Assembly (NCBI GenBank): GCA_934045905.1 | Contig: OW203767.1 | Span: forward strand, 20,959,073-21,023,072 | From: Leuctra nigra | Lineage: Eukaryota; Arthropoda; Insecta; Plecoptera; Leuctridae | DNA length: 64,000 nt | Reading direction: 5' to 3' | Shown: positions 35,837 through 47,799 of the stretch, piece by piece | Numbering within the stretch: position 1 is the first letter of the stretch | Layout of the letters: each line of letters starts with the position of its first letter | The notes under the pieces: generated by a model | The model's input: the letters and a program-made list of their open reading frames with translations, nothing else | Databases searched by the model: none | Told to the model about the DNA's origin: nothing | Translations under genes and position numbers: made by a program

Positions 35837-37100
35837 GATTCAACTGTGTGCTAAATAAATTTCCTCTCCATTGCCGCTGCTCATGGGTTACACGTTTCAG
35901 ATGGTTAGTGTGATTGTTTTACGTTTACTCGATCACATATTAAATTACCTGCAATGTCAACTGAGTAGATGTACTACATGCGACCTCTCATCGTCATTGT
36001 AGACCTCAACATCAAAAGCCACAAAACAGGACTGCATTAGTTATAACTTATAAGTACTCCACAGTTACCATTACGTTATAGAGATTTCACATGTGTGGTT
36101 TTCTAGTAGCTTATAGAATTGTTAGTTCGACCTTGTAATCGTATAGGGTAGTTGCATCACCATGGTTGCTATGGTAACATACCTCAAATTTGTTTATTTT
36201 GCTGGGGACAGACATTTTTCTATAGCTAAATCTTACTTTAAATACCAACAGTTGTGAAAGAAAGATATTGAAAAGAAAGATAGAAAAAGTAAGGAATGTA
36301 AAATAAGTAATCTAAATCTAGGAAGAAAATGATTACTAATTAACTGAAAGCATCTGTCCCCCAGTTAGATTTTGGTCAGTTGTGACGTCAGTTATTGTTA
36401 TATTGGCAATCGCAAGTACCTTTTAAGTGCTATACTAATTACTAACTTTAGAGCCTTTGGGTGTAATCAGCACACACCTTGCGGTACACTCACGGACAAA
36501 ATCATTGCACGTTGTGGGTGAAACAAGTAGTTTTTATATCCGTGGGTGTACATTGCCGTCCAGTATTGAGTCACTGGTCGTGACATTCAAACAATCCATC
36601 GGAACAAGTCGGTACTGGTATTGTGTAATATTCGTCATCAAACGATCGACATCTCTTATGGGAGAATAACATTGACACACCATAGTCGATCGACTACAAT
36701 TCGAGTCGATGATAATCTCTCAAGAGTTGTCGATCGATGTCGACAATTCAGTGCAGGAATTCTCCGGAGGTCCACACTTCGATTCCCGCAGCCTCCTGCT
36801 GATAGGCAACAGCCTACTCCTTCCCACCTTCCATCCATCAGCCTTGAATTCAGACATTTCCGCCCGGGGGCGGGGGGAGGGGTCAAAATTATTATTGTTA
36901 TAGTTGGACTCAAGAGGAGGTCTGGGAGGTTTCCCCCCAAAAAAACTGCACTATCTTAGATTATAGTTTGAAATAATTTTAGAACCTGTTGGGTCTGTCA
37001 CATCTACAATTTAAAGGAGGTCTAGAATGACAAGATTGACAGTGAAAAAGGTGTCAAAGTAGGGGGAAAAGTAGGGATTGAATTTGAAATGCCGTGAGCT
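35837..37100. other. Intron DNA with an X-box and a SINE fragment
   Basis: An RFX-type site is at 36,165-36,178. A tRNA-SINE fragment (CTTCGATTCCCGCAGCCTCC, CTCCTTCCCACCTTCCATCC) lies at about 36,770-36,840. Open frames around 36,621-36,959 derive from that fragment and are not genes. Confidence 0.5.
36165..36178 (+). promoter_or_regulatory. Second perfect X-box
   Basis: GTTGCTATGGTAAC matches RYYNYYATRRNRAC at each position and is nearly palindromic. It lies in the middle of the opsin intron with no gene start visible nearby. An intronic enhancer or chance are both possible. Confidence 0.35.
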
Positions 37101-37105
37101 GGTAT

Positions 37106-37385
37106 TCGAATCAGCAGTGCGATTGTATAACTTCTTAGCCGAGATAATGGATCGTTATCTATACCAATTGATGAAAGTAATTTAGCCTATCAGAAGGTAA
37201 AGCAATTCAAAGTGCCTAAAGTCGACTTCCTGAGATAAATAATGTGATTATATTTCATATCCTCGTAGCTTTTGCACAATTCAAATGGTTAACAATGATA
37301 TTAAAAGTTTACTTTCATCAATTGGTATGATAACGATCCATTATTTCGGCTAAGAAAGTTATACAATCGCCCTGCTGATAAGTAT
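37106..37385. repeat. Foldback of about 280 bp
   Basis: Arms of about 75 bp (ATCAGCAG.GCGATTGTATAA, GATAATGGATCGTTATC, CCAATTGATGAAAGTAA) pair with their complements at 37,309-37,385. They enclose a loop of about 130 bases. No coding content. Confidence 0.7.
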
Positions 37386-39009
37386 AGAAATTTTCTACCA
37401 ATATGAGCTATAATTTGAGATGTGAAAATTGTTTTAATTTGTTTCTTTGTAATTTAAAAAGACACATGACTTATTTGCGAATTGAGAGAAGTAGATACTA
37501 TACCCTCAGGTATTGTTCTTAATCATCATCATCTCCCAATCATCATCATTCATTTGACGCTATTTAAAATAGTTGAAACAGTGCGGCATAACGAAGCATG
37601 AAGTCTAACAAAATGAATGCACGTCAAGAATTTTAATACCTCACTGGATTCCCAGCTCTTTCAAATCACTCGTGATTTATGAAAAAACCATTCATGAAAA
37701 TTCATTCATCAGAGTAAATGAAAAACGCTCTCTCAAGAATCTTCGCTTCTCTGACAAAATGCCGTAATTTAAACCCGCTCACATCTGCACCTGACAGAAA
37801 TGCCAACAAAAACACAAAGCATTCAGAATTCCAAACACCCTATTATCATATATTGCTTGGAGCTGCTATTAATAAACAAGAGACACTTTTTCTGTTGTTG
37901 CTCCAATTATTTGGAGGCTACTCCATGCCCACCTTTCTAATCATCTGACCCCTCTTTTTAATTACGACACATTAATGAGTGAATACAATGACGATTTTAG
38001 ATAAAAATATTTTATTTTCTTGATGACTCAAGGGCGGTGTTGTTTACGTCCTATGTTTTGACCTCTACACTTCCTATACCTGGGAAACGTAACCGCAAGA
38101 TTTAGGCTTATTGTTCACATAGGGGGCCGACTTAAGGTCAATATGTCGTCCTTCTTAAGGTCCTAGATGCGGCCGACCTTGCATAGATTATGTACGATCG
38201 AGCCCACTGATGTTTTAGAGGTGAAATCATTAAAATGCATTATGCTCTTGGTTGTATTATTTAATTATGGGAATAAAGTGGTTGTTGGTAATTTGGTAAG
38301 TGATATGAAATTCAAATTGAAATTATTATTCTGATTCGCGAAGAAATGTATAGGTTTATTATACTAATTACAACTTAATTATATTAATTACATCCTGCCT
38401 TTGAAATGCAGTACATTTGATTTGATGGCGCCTAAAAATATCGTTTTATGTTTCTATTATTTTTGGGGATGTAATGGACAGAAAATTTCTTATAGTTCGT
38501 TTCTGATAAACTATTCATAGTCCTTCATTAATTAGTATTTATTTTCAAAATTATCGGCATAATGTCGTGTGGCATTGATCTTTATACGCCGCAAGATACT
38601 CGCGTTTATCGCAAGATATATTTCAAGATTATTCTAATGAATAAGAGAATAAATATGTAAATCTGATCAGTAATTACCATTCGAACTAATTGTTACCTTT
38701 TTGATTTCGTATTGAATGATAATCATTGTCTGGTTTAATTAATTACTTTTTTTAAATTATTTATTGGTCACACAAGAAATGAAGCACAAGAATTTTGGAA
38801 TGAAAGAGACAGAATAACTGCATGAGTAAATTCAATACTTTGATTTGTTAAAATCTGTAATTTTTATTACAATTTCCAATAGCAATTTACTGTCTTATTT
38901 GGCATATGAATTCTGTACTTTAGACGCAGAAGGCCCGCAGTCCATCATCTTGATTTTGAGTTTCACACTTTTGATATTAAAATAATAAACTCTATTATTA
39001 CTACAAATA
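37386..39009. other. Intron DNA, nothing recognised
   Basis: AT-rich; a fragment resembling the SINE tail (CATCATCATCTCCCAATCAT, GTGCGGCATAACG) lies near 37,523-37,595. No gene is seen. Confidence 0.4.
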
Positions 39010-39017
39010 GTTGTATG

Positions 39018-39780
39018 TAGGGATGGAGCGAACCTGGATTTTGATATCGACTATCGATATCATTTATATATCGATATATATCGATATATCGATATCGCGA
39101 TATATCGATATATTGAAATATTGAAATATCGAAATATCGATATATTGAAATATTGAAATATCGAAATATCGATATATTGAAATATCGAAATATCGAAATA
39201 TCGAAATATCGAAATATTGAAATATCGAAATATTGATATATGACAATATTATATTTCGATGTAGGTATGGAAATATTGATATATCGCATAAATGCCTTAA
39301 ATTGCTCCTAAAACTGATAGGAAATTCAAAAGAAAATTTAAATAGAAATAACAGAGCCGTTGCAAAATATAGGGTCACCGGCCAGATAAGAAAGAAATTT
39401 GAATAATCTGAGAAATTGTCCTAAAATGTGATAAACGCTGCACTGCAAATATGAATTATTTTGCCATAGTTGGTATAAACTTCAATTAAGAATATAGTTG
39501 TATCATACGGTAAAGCTTCGATATATCGATATTTCAATATTTCGATATTTCAATATTTCGATATTTCAATATTTCAATATATCGATATTTCAATATTTCG
39601 ATATATCGATATTTCAATATTTCGATATATCGATATTTCAATATTTCGATATATCGATTTTTCAATATTTCGATATATCGATATTTCAATATATCGATAT
39701 TCAATAAATTCGGGTATCGATATTTCGATATTTTTTTGATATCGATATATATCGATATATCGATATTTTCTCCATCCCTA
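39018..39780. mobile_element. hAT-type MITE built on TATCGATA arrays
   Basis: Ends TAGGGATGGAG and CTCCATCCCTA are exact inverted repeats. They are flanked by the 8-bp duplication GTTGTATG (39,010-39,017 and 39,781-39,788), diagnostic of hAT transposition. Inside each end is a tandem array of CGATATTTCAATAT-type words (39,050-39,240 and inverted 39,515-39,765), so the whole element folds on itself. The unique middle (39,250-39,510) has no coding frame. Open frames through the arrays are repeat artefacts. Confidence 0.88.
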
Positions 39781-39788
39781 GTTGTATG

Positions 39789-40414
39789 TATATTGTTGAA
39801 ATACATACACAAACAGTTTTAAGATAATTTGGGTATTGAATCCATATAACAATATGGGTATTATAATATTATTATAATATGTACCTAATATGGGCTTTAG
39901 ATTAGAAATAAGATTTGTGTAGGCTGTGGATTTACTTCTTTTTAACTCTTTTTTCTTTTTAATCATTCGAAGAAACGAAAATCGAAGAGTCAACTTTAAG
40001 TTGAACTACATCGTTACATCTTTAGCTAATTGTGTACAAATCATTTAGTAGACTTCCATTTAACTCAATTAGCAATGATAGTTAATTTAAAATAATTAAA
40101 TTACTTAAAACGTTTTAATATTAACAGGAAACTATTACTCGTTTATGGCTCGACATCCGTACAACATCTTGTTTGATGATTATGGGTATGAGAAATGAGG
40201 AAGTGTTGTTAGGATTCGGTTTTATTTTCACTTTTTCCGAAAATTTATTCTATTATATAACTTCATTAATTGACAGAAATATTTATGTTAATTTATCATT
40301 TTTATGACTGGAAGTTAAAGAGCTTTTTTTTCTCTATGTATTCCTGTATTACAAACATTATTATTTAATTATTAACTCTGTATGACAATGTGAATAAAAC
40401 GTTTTATAAAAGAT
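39789..40414. other. Intron DNA, nothing recognised
   Basis: AT-rich; no gene or repeat boundary seen. Confidence 0.4.
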
Positions 40415-40705
40415 GTTAGGAACTTCCCTATGCAGTCGCCCACGCGTAGCAGACCGCCAGCATCCGCAGTTCAAGTAATTCAACTTCAGACGGCCAGGTT
40501 CGATCCTCGAGTCCGTCCTTTCTGAGCGAGGCTTTTTCGTGGTTTTGAGAGGCAAATTCTGGGAACGGAAAGGTTAACTGCTACTAGGCCACGACCGCCT
40601 CCTTCCCACCTTCCATCATTTCCCTTTCTTAATCATCAACATTCATTAATCGCCACTAGCCTATGAGCAGAACTGTGCGACGTTAAACACTATGATTATA
40701 AATAG
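40415..40705 (+). mobile_element. tRNA-derived SINE, copy 2
   Basis: A degraded tRNA-like head with B-box GGTTCGATCCTCGAG (about 40,497) is followed by GAGAGGCAAATTCTGGGAAC, CCACGACCGCCTCCTTCCC, the CATCATTT stretch and GCAGAACTGTGCGACGTTAA. This is the clearest view of the whole body of the family. Confidence 0.7.
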
Positions 40706-40737
40706 GAAAGTGCTCTGGTTTAAGTAGTTTATGAACT

Positions 40738-41090
40738 TGGGCTTCGAATTGCATGCGAATTAATATTCGTATGAAAGTAACTGCTCATAGACCTGAAGTC
40801 CAAGTGAAGACAAATTCTTCAAAGGAGAAATGTAATTTTTTGTAAATTACTTTGAAGTGATGTTATATTAATATAAAAAAAAAACTGAAATGTTGGTCCC
40901 AATGGCAATGCAAAATTTGCAGTTGATCGTTCAATCGTTTCTATTTTCAATTATTAAGCAATCACATGATCTTATTAAAAAACTATACATATGACCACTC
41001 ATATGGCATTAGTGTGTGTGTGCAAGATTCAGATCGATTAGTTGAAAGTTTTGACCTGGGCAGTGCAGGCAAAAACACACAAAAAACTAG
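40738..41090 (-). mobile_element. Family D fragment
   Basis: It contains the family words GCGAATTAATATTCG, GGTCCCAATGGCAATGCAAA and GCAAGATTCAGATCGATTAG in minus orientation. The 3' stem and CTAG are missing. Confidence 0.5.
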
Positions 41091-42640
41091 ACAAATTGTA
41101 CATCAAAGAATATTCTAGAACCACGCACATAAATTTAGAATTGAGTGATATATTCGTTTAACATTGACCTTAAAACATTCACTAACAATTGATTTGTGAT
41201 TATGTAACAAGTTGTTAAGTGGTAAATCAATCGATTACACGATGTTCACTTTGACAAGTTTGAGGTGATTGAAAAACGGTTTTCCCGAATCACTTTCACC
41301 GGCTTGGATTATTTCGGTCATTGTTTCGCCATCGGCCGCCAGTGACTTCTAGTAGACCACTTGGAGGTTAGAAATGAATTTAATTATTAATACCATGGTT
41401 GCGACGTAATATGTGACTAATGCAGAAAGTGATGGGAATTCGGAAGGTTGTTTTGTCAGCAAATATGATTATGTCAACAAAAACTTGTAGGTTATGGTGA
41501 CTAATATCATTACGGTTCATTATTATAGCTTCTATCTATTTGAAATCCCAATCAACGTATTTATATTCCATACTTTTCGAATTTTCGGAAGTTAGCAAAT
41601 TGAATTGCCTATTAGTTTTCGCTGTAATTCGTGTTGTGTTGATTTGGTAATAGACGGCTTTACAGCTAGGTAAATTTGCTTTTGAAAATGATTATAAGAA
41701 TTATTGGATGAAGATCATTAAGAGAGGGGAAGGATGAAATGTGAGCAGAGTATTTAGTAGCTTTTGATCCATAGACCATTTCACTTTCTTAGAGATGGCT
41801 ATTGGAATATGCTTGTAATTTCTTCTTTAAACCACATTATTCATAATGTTTCATTCTAAAGACATTCTTTGAGGATTAATTTTGATTTGCATCAACAAAA
41901 CCGGCGCACATTGCAGTGTATAAATGTTAAAAACTCACTTTCTCAGTTTAGCAGAAAGTGGATATGGATCAAATAAGCAATAGGGCGACGATTTGTTGGA
42001 AACCTTTCCATCATTCGGCTCTCGACTGAGGAAAACCAAGAAATATCTCAGTCAGGAAGGTCGGTTTTCGTAATCGGGAGCAAGAAAGACGTTAATGAAA
42101 TTGAACATTAATGAAGTGTTCGAATTTAAGATCGGAACATCACGAATAGGAAAAGGGAGTCGGGAGAGCCTGTTGTGCCTGCAGGCCATACTTTATTTCT
42201 AACCATCAATAATAATTTAAAATTTTAATCTGGAACGTTTGTTGATGATTTATATAAAAAATTATGAAGAGGCCACGTAATTTTCTCTTGTAATGGAGGG
42301 GATGATCAATTATATAACAAATTCGTTATGGTAGATGAGAGGTCGTTAGGTGAGTGGAACTTACCATGAATTATCTAATTATTTTTCACTGGTTTCCTTC
42401 TGATCTCCAAAGCCCATATTACACTTCAATTGTAATCGGATATAACTTCAATTTCTAGCCAATGAAATAGCTATTTGAAAGAAACTCTAACCCCTAATTG
42501 GTTATGACTAAAATCGTCAAATTTGAGTTAAATTGTGTAATAGGACAGAACACAGATGTGGATCATCTTGACAACCTGCCACCCGATTAAAGCTTAAGAC
42601 AGATTAGTGTAAAAAATTCAAATAAAATAAATAAAAATAA
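41091..42640. other. Intron DNA with a SINE fragment
   Basis: A SINE fragment with CTCAGTCAGGAAGGTCGG lies near 42,042-42,065. The rest is AT-rich and shows no gene. Confidence 0.4.
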
Positions 42641-42644
42641 AATA

Positions 42645-42915
42645 AAATGATAGTCCCGATGACCATCAAAATTTGAAGTTGATCGGTCAAACGATTCCAT
42701 TTTAAATATCAAAAGAATCAGATACTCATGTTCAAAAACTATACGAGATCCCCAGATCGCTAAGATTACATTGTGTGCAAAATTTCAGATCGATTGGTTG
42801 AACCTTAGAGGAATAAGTGGTGCGGTCTGACCTGTCACTGCTGTCAAAATAGCATACATAAAAAAACACCCGGAGAAAGTGCCATGAGTATAGGTATACC
42901 GTGGCGACGCTCAAT
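42645..42915 (-). mobile_element. Family D, 5' part only
   Basis: The minus strand starts near 42,915 with GAGCGTCGCCACGGTATACC. It carries CCAATCGATCTGAAATTT and GATCAACTTCAAATTTTG. The 3' end is absent. Confidence 0.55.
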
Positions 42916-44125
42916 AAATAACTGATGTAATGCCAACTCCAGTCATCCAAGCTCCTAATCCATCACATCTCCCTGAATGATCTTGATTACACAATCATGT
43001 GGACTCTGCTTGATCCGGAGCAAATAGTTTGACTCTGATTGCCAAGCAACGTCATATGCGGCAAAACCAATCAGAACCTCACTCAGGGAGGTGGAAGTCT
43101 CATGTCAGATAAAGTTAATCCATTCCAAATTGCATCTGGAGGGATGCGAGAGATTTTACACAGTTTCATGGAATTGGTACATTTCAGGGAGATCGTTTCA
43201 TAATTTCAGTTTTTCGGAAGTCTTACTGGCGTCTGAACAACTCTACTCAATTTACGATAAATGCGAGAATAATTTGGCTCAAACAATTACCTCAATCCCA
43301 TTGGGATACTAAATTAGATAGATGCTCATCAAAATTTTACTCTAGTAATTTAAGTTTCAATTAATAAACAAATTATATCACATCAACTAGCTACCTATAC
43401 TCCGGCTATCTTGATTTTTAATCTGTATAGTGTATTTAACCTACAAACTCCTCTTCCACACCCAAGCATTTTGCTTATGTGGGTATTTATTTATTTATAA
43501 TATATAATGTAACACTGTACTGCTACTTTTTGTCTAGATATATTATCATAAAGTGTATTATGTATGTATTTGTATGTAAAAACGCAAAAAAATAACATTT
43601 TGAAACGCAAAATGCATTTTGCAAAAACGCATTTTGAAAATCTGAAATCTGAATCTACCTATGTGAACATTTGTATAGATTTGTAAGTGACAGGACACAG
43701 GATGTCAAGCGAACCATACGCCCTGCTGGCTTAACGTCCACTCCTGAGGACGTTGAAACGCCTGCCGAGAGACTGATAACAGGTGGGGGGGGGGGGGGGG
43801 GGGGGGGATGTAACACAAAAAACAGACATGAAAAGTCATCCACCCGACTGCTAACCGTCGCTCGATACCAACAGGGTTCTCACGAGAGCCGAATCCAACT
43901 CAAAAATATGTATTTGATAGTGGCAAAGTATAAAGAATTATAAATAGCTTTCTAGTTAAATTAAAGTGTAAAAAATACAACGTTTTCCGAATTCCATTCT
44001 GATGGAATCCGGCTCACGGCTATAAGGATTAACATTGCATGAAATCGCATTCCATCAGAATTAAAATGCAAGTTCTAGAATAGGGCCGCAGCTGCCGAGT
44101 AACTTTTCATACAGTTATTGATAAA
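42916..44125. other. Intron DNA with a poly-G run
   Basis: A 23-base G run lies at 43,785-43,807. Inverted words ATTCCATTCTGATGGAAT (43,991-44,008) form a short palindrome, repeated partly at 44,049. Repeats of AACGCAAAATGCATTTTGC occur near 43,603-43,640. No gene is visible. Confidence 0.45.
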
Positions 44126-44127
44126 TC

Positions 44128-44335
44128 CCCACGGAGTAAGTTGGCTCAGGCAGTAACGCTCTTAACTTGAGCTCAGTAGGACCTGGGTTCGATTCCCGCG
44201 ACCGTCCCTCTAGACGAGATTCGTGGTTTCCCTAGTCTAGAGAGAGGCAAATGATGGGAGGATTCCTTACGAATAAGCCACGATCACCTCCTTCCCACCG
44301 TCTATCCTTATCTAAAGTAGGCAGCAGTCGATCTG
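44128..44335 (+). mobile_element. tRNA-derived SINE, copy 3
   Basis: A tRNA-like head has A-box-like TTGGCTCAGGCAG and B-box GGTTCGATTCCC. It is followed by CGTCCCTC, GAGAGAGGCAAATGATGGGA and CCACGATCACCTCCTTCCC. The 3' tail is shortened. Confidence 0.7.
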
Positions 44336-44634
44336 TGGATTGGATTTTATTTTAAAACCGTTATTTTACGAACACCTGAGTTAGCTAAACTTGGAGTCCA
44401 GAGGTTGCGAGAACTAGGAGTTCATAAAATACTGGTTTTAAAAGGGAAATTAATCCACAGATTGTCTGCTTCCTATATTCTTTGTCATCAATCATCATAA
44501 TACTTCATCTGTCACCATTAGATGTCAAAAACACCAAGAAGAATTTAGTAACACCTTTTCGAGACTGTATACAGTGATGAATAAAGAGACGACACGAATG
44601 GTATAATTGTTAATTGATAACTCGAAAGTTAGAT

Positions 44635-44940
44635 GATTTCGTGTCTATGGATGATTAAGATGATTAAGATGATAAGTGATTGGGAGATACATGTGAAGCA
44701 TGGAGGGTGGGAATGAGGCGACCGTGGCTCAAAAACCTTCGCATCATTTGTATCTTGACTGAGGAGAGCCATGAAATTAAATGATTATTTATAAAACAAA
44801 TAACGTGTAATTAGTCTGTAAAAGTTGAGAATGATTATGAAATTGAATTAAATTGAGGAATGTTAGTCACGGGGATTGAACCCGGGCCGGAAATAAGTCC
44901 AGAGAGTTTCCGCCTGAGCCATCTTGCTCTACATAACAGT
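44635..44940 (-). mobile_element. tRNA-derived SINE, copy 4, interrupted
   Basis: Minus orientation: the tRNA-like head (B-box GGTTCAATCCCC at about 44,877-44,890) and the body (AGCCACGGTCGCCTCATTCC, CACCCTCCATG) are separated by about 100 bases of unrelated AT-rich DNA (44,772-44,868). Confidence 0.6.
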
Positions 44941-45900
44941 CGAGTGCAAAACAAAGAGATGGAGTCAAATGTCTTTCAGAAAGAAGAAAACAAATGAAAA
45001 ACCCTACTGTTATTGTCACGAAGTGAAAAGTTGTGTATTTTTATTTTGTCTGAAATAATAATTTCAAAATAAAACTATTTTGATAAAAAAAAGCATCATT
45101 CATAACAATCTAGTGTATATATCTTTTATATATTTCGGGAAACCTGGTATTTAACCAGCAAGATGCCATATTTATGTATTTGATGATGGGTTGTTGTGGC
45201 AAACAGTTGGATCAGTGGTTCACCCATCGGGCCGCCATTCTGGAGGTACCAGGTTCGAGGTCCGGTCTGAATGTCCTGATTATAGTGTGGAATGATTTCA
45301 TCATCATACTGTCACTACTAGTAATCTGAGTCATACACAGTACTGTGTATGACTCATATTTCTCCACCAATTTCAAAATACAGTCTCCCTCCATCAAAAT
45401 AGTGGATCGTTAACTAAAATACAAAGCCATTGTTATCCACTCTATTATTCTAAACAACAGTTACAAATAACGACTTGTGACACATTATTTGTAACACAGT
45501 GCCTTTAGGACTCATTTTAAATTGTGTATACCAAAAGTTGTGCCATAATTGTTTAGTCATCATGTATTTCATGTTCACATTATTTTAATATTATATTTCA
45601 TTGAAAATTGCTTACATTTTAAATTCAGTACAAATGAGTTTTAAATTACTAATTAACATTTTAAATATTTATTGCTTATTTCAATTTTCCTTCCGGCTCT
45701 TTCCAACCCCAAACCAGGATACGGAATTCGTAACAAAAACACGACATATTCGAATTCCTTGTCACCGCTAAAGAAATTCCCTAACTTTACATAAATGTGT
45801 AAACAGTTGAAGGCCACTAGGAGGTGTGTGGACCGCGGGTGATGGTTTGGGGAGGGGCGAAGGTCCTTGGTTCGATCTTGGTCGATGGCCGGAGTGAACT
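44941..45900. other. Intron DNA upstream of the Gly-rich gene
   Basis: It holds a tRNA-like fragment at about 45,215-45,275 (B-box GGTTCGAGGTCC) and the 30-bp palindrome at 45,327-45,356. Part may be control DNA for the gene at 45,987. Confidence 0.45.
45327..45356. promoter_or_regulatory. Perfect 30-bp palindrome ending in AP-1-type sites
   Basis: TGAGTCATACACAGT and its exact complement are joined with no spacer. Each end is TGAGTCA/TGACTCA, the AP-1 (bZIP) consensus. It lies about 630 bases upstream of the Gly-rich gene's initiator. A regulatory role is inferred only. Confidence 0.4.
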
Positions 45901-45924
45901 TGGTGAAGGAAACAAAGACGTGGG

Positions 45925-45960
45925 TATATAAGAGCGGTTGGACTTACTGAAATCATCAGT
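45925..45960 (+). promoter_or_regulatory. Core promoter of the Gly-rich gene (TATA and TCAGT initiator)
   Basis: TATATAAG at 45,925-45,932 lies 31 bases before TCAGT at 45,956-45,960. This is the canonical arthropod TATA-to-initiator spacing. The 5' UTR would be about 29 bases before the ATG at 45,987. Confidence 0.85.
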
Positions 45961-45986
45961 GTTGGAATAAACTACTGTGCATCAAC

Positions 45987-47471
45987 ATGAGTCGAATGGT
46001 GAGTCCAAAGTTTATTCGTATTTTAAGAATTTAAAACTTATTTTAGCCTAAATAATAAATAATAAATTTTTCCTGTTGACTTAACAATTTCCAATACACA
46101 GAAAATATTTAGCTACCACAAGAGAAGAAAAACTTACTTAATAACTTTACAAAGACGCAAAAAGTTTAATCATTCATTATTAGCGGACTTCAATCTGAAG
46201 TTTTAACAACTAAAACGCATGAATGCCCCAAGAATTGGAGAATATTCTACTACATTCCATTCCCATTCTCTTTGTGTATTAAGAAATGTGTACTATAATA
46301 CCTACACTCTTGATGAATATTTTATACTTTTTATAAAGTTTGAAATGAAATGTCTTAAAAAAACAGTTTTTCATTGTAAATTAAATTAAACACGTGATTT
46401 AAAATGCTGTTTAAAGAATTTCTATTAGACAGGTTTTAAATTTGACAATGAAATGACATTTATAAGTACTTTAATTTGTATTCCAAGAGAACGAAAAGTT
46501 GCATTATTCCTATTTCCTACATGTCGTTGTAGTTTCTACGTCAAGTTGCATGAAATTGCATCCTTGCACATGCGGTTCTGTGATGTGTTAGCTCGTTAGC
46601 AAGGTGAGACATCATAATAATCACAAACTCTAATTCGTAAAGGTGTGTAGAAAATAAATTTCATCTAATTAAGAAAAAGGCACTTGTTTTATTTTGAGTA
46701 CTCTTTTAATGTTTATTTCTAGATTATAAGTATGGATCTAGATTAATTATTATTTAATACAGTCTCTAAGGGAGAAATATTGAGATTAAAATAAAAAATA
46801 CAAAGTTTGTTAAACGTTCAAAGAGAGTGTATTAAAAATAAGAAAAAAAAAGTACTCACTTTATTGGAATTTTGGTATTATTTTGTAGAAACGGAGTGTT
46901 CAAAACCTAATAAAACAATTGACAGATTGTCGCAGAAATTAAAAATAAATCTAGAAAATGAATAATATCCACGGAAATTGTGCGTATTTAAAATGTAATA
47001 ATTGCTTAAATAGGTAGTATCCCAAAACGAAATAGTTTTATTTTTAACAAAAGTCTTTCAAAAATAGTATTGTCGACTGATTTCCGCCTACCACCCTCTG
47101 TACAGATCGTCGTCCTGTTCGGCATGTGCCTCGTGGCCGCCGCCCTCGCCTACCCCGCCGACGTGGCCGAGCAGGCCCCGGCCCAGCAGGTCGTGGAGTC
47201 CGATGAGCCCGCGGAGGGTCTGGAAACTGCGGAGTCCGCCCACCATCACCATCACCATAGAGGATATGGCGGCGGATATGGAGGATATGGCGGATACGGC
47301 GGTGGATATGGAGGATATGGAGGTGGATACGGCGGTGGATATGGAGGATATGGTGGATACGGTCGTCCCTATGGTGGATATGGAGGTTACGGTCGTCCCT
47401 ACGGAGGCTATGGCGGATATGGTGGCTACGGAGGTGGATTCGGAATTGGAATCGGAGGAGGATTCTTCTAA
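45987..47471 (+). CDS. Small secreted Gly/Tyr/His-rich protein, cuticle type
   Basis: A two-exon gene. Exon 1 (45,987-45,998) encodes only MSRM before a GTGAGT donor; exon 2 (47,106-47,471) follows TCTGTACAG, phase 0. The 125-residue product has a signal peptide (MSRMIVVLFGMCLVAAALA) and a short acidic Ala/Glu/Pro propeptide-like stretch (about 20-49). A run of six His follows at 50-55, then a low-complexity tail of GYGG units with three RPYGG interruptions. It ends GIGIGGGFF. Tiny first exon, strong TATA promoter and GGY repeats are typical of insect cuticular and other extracellular glycine-rich proteins. Exact function is unknown. It is nested, same strand, in the opsin intron. Long frames overlapping exon 2 are artefacts. 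Confidence 0.82.
45999..47105 (+). other. Intron of the Gly-rich gene
   Basis: A 1,107-base AT-rich intron separates the four-codon first exon from the main exon. I see no other exon or mobile element in it. Confidence 0.75.
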
Positions 47472-47782
47472 GTACTGAAAAACATTATTTAAAAACAGAT
47501 AATTTAACGCACTGCCATTGACTTTCCATGTATACAAAAGTGACGACCATTCTACTGAATTGGTCCTGACAATCTACCAAAACAATTACAAAGTGTACAG
47601 CTATTAGTTGAGTGGAATTCGACAAAATCAAAACAACGCCAACTTCTATAGAAAAATGTGATTTGGAGTTAATTAAAAAAGCACTTAGCGGTTTCCGGAG
47701 ACATGTTACCTGTTATTCAGTGATGTAATCATTAAATTCAAGCCTGAAAATATTGTACCTGTATAGTTTTAAGTGTAAAACA

Positions 47783-47788
47783 AATAAA
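47783..47788 (+). terminator. Poly-A signal of the Gly-rich gene
   Basis: AATAAA lies 311 bases past the stop codon and is the first canonical signal downstream. Confidence 0.55.
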
Positions 47789-47799
47789 AACCTCAAGAT

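Noticed and set aside
36621..36959. Plus-strand 112-codon frame near 36,621
   Set aside because: It spans a SINE fragment and shows no protein features.
38963..39812. Frames rich in Tyr-Phe-Asp-Ile-Ser on both strands
   Set aside because: They arise from the TATCGATA-type arrays of the hAT MITE.
47088..47537. Ser/Ile/Thr-rich minus-strand frame and Met/Asp-rich plus-strand frame over the Gly-rich exon
   Set aside because: Shadows of the GGY-repeat coding sequence in other phases.
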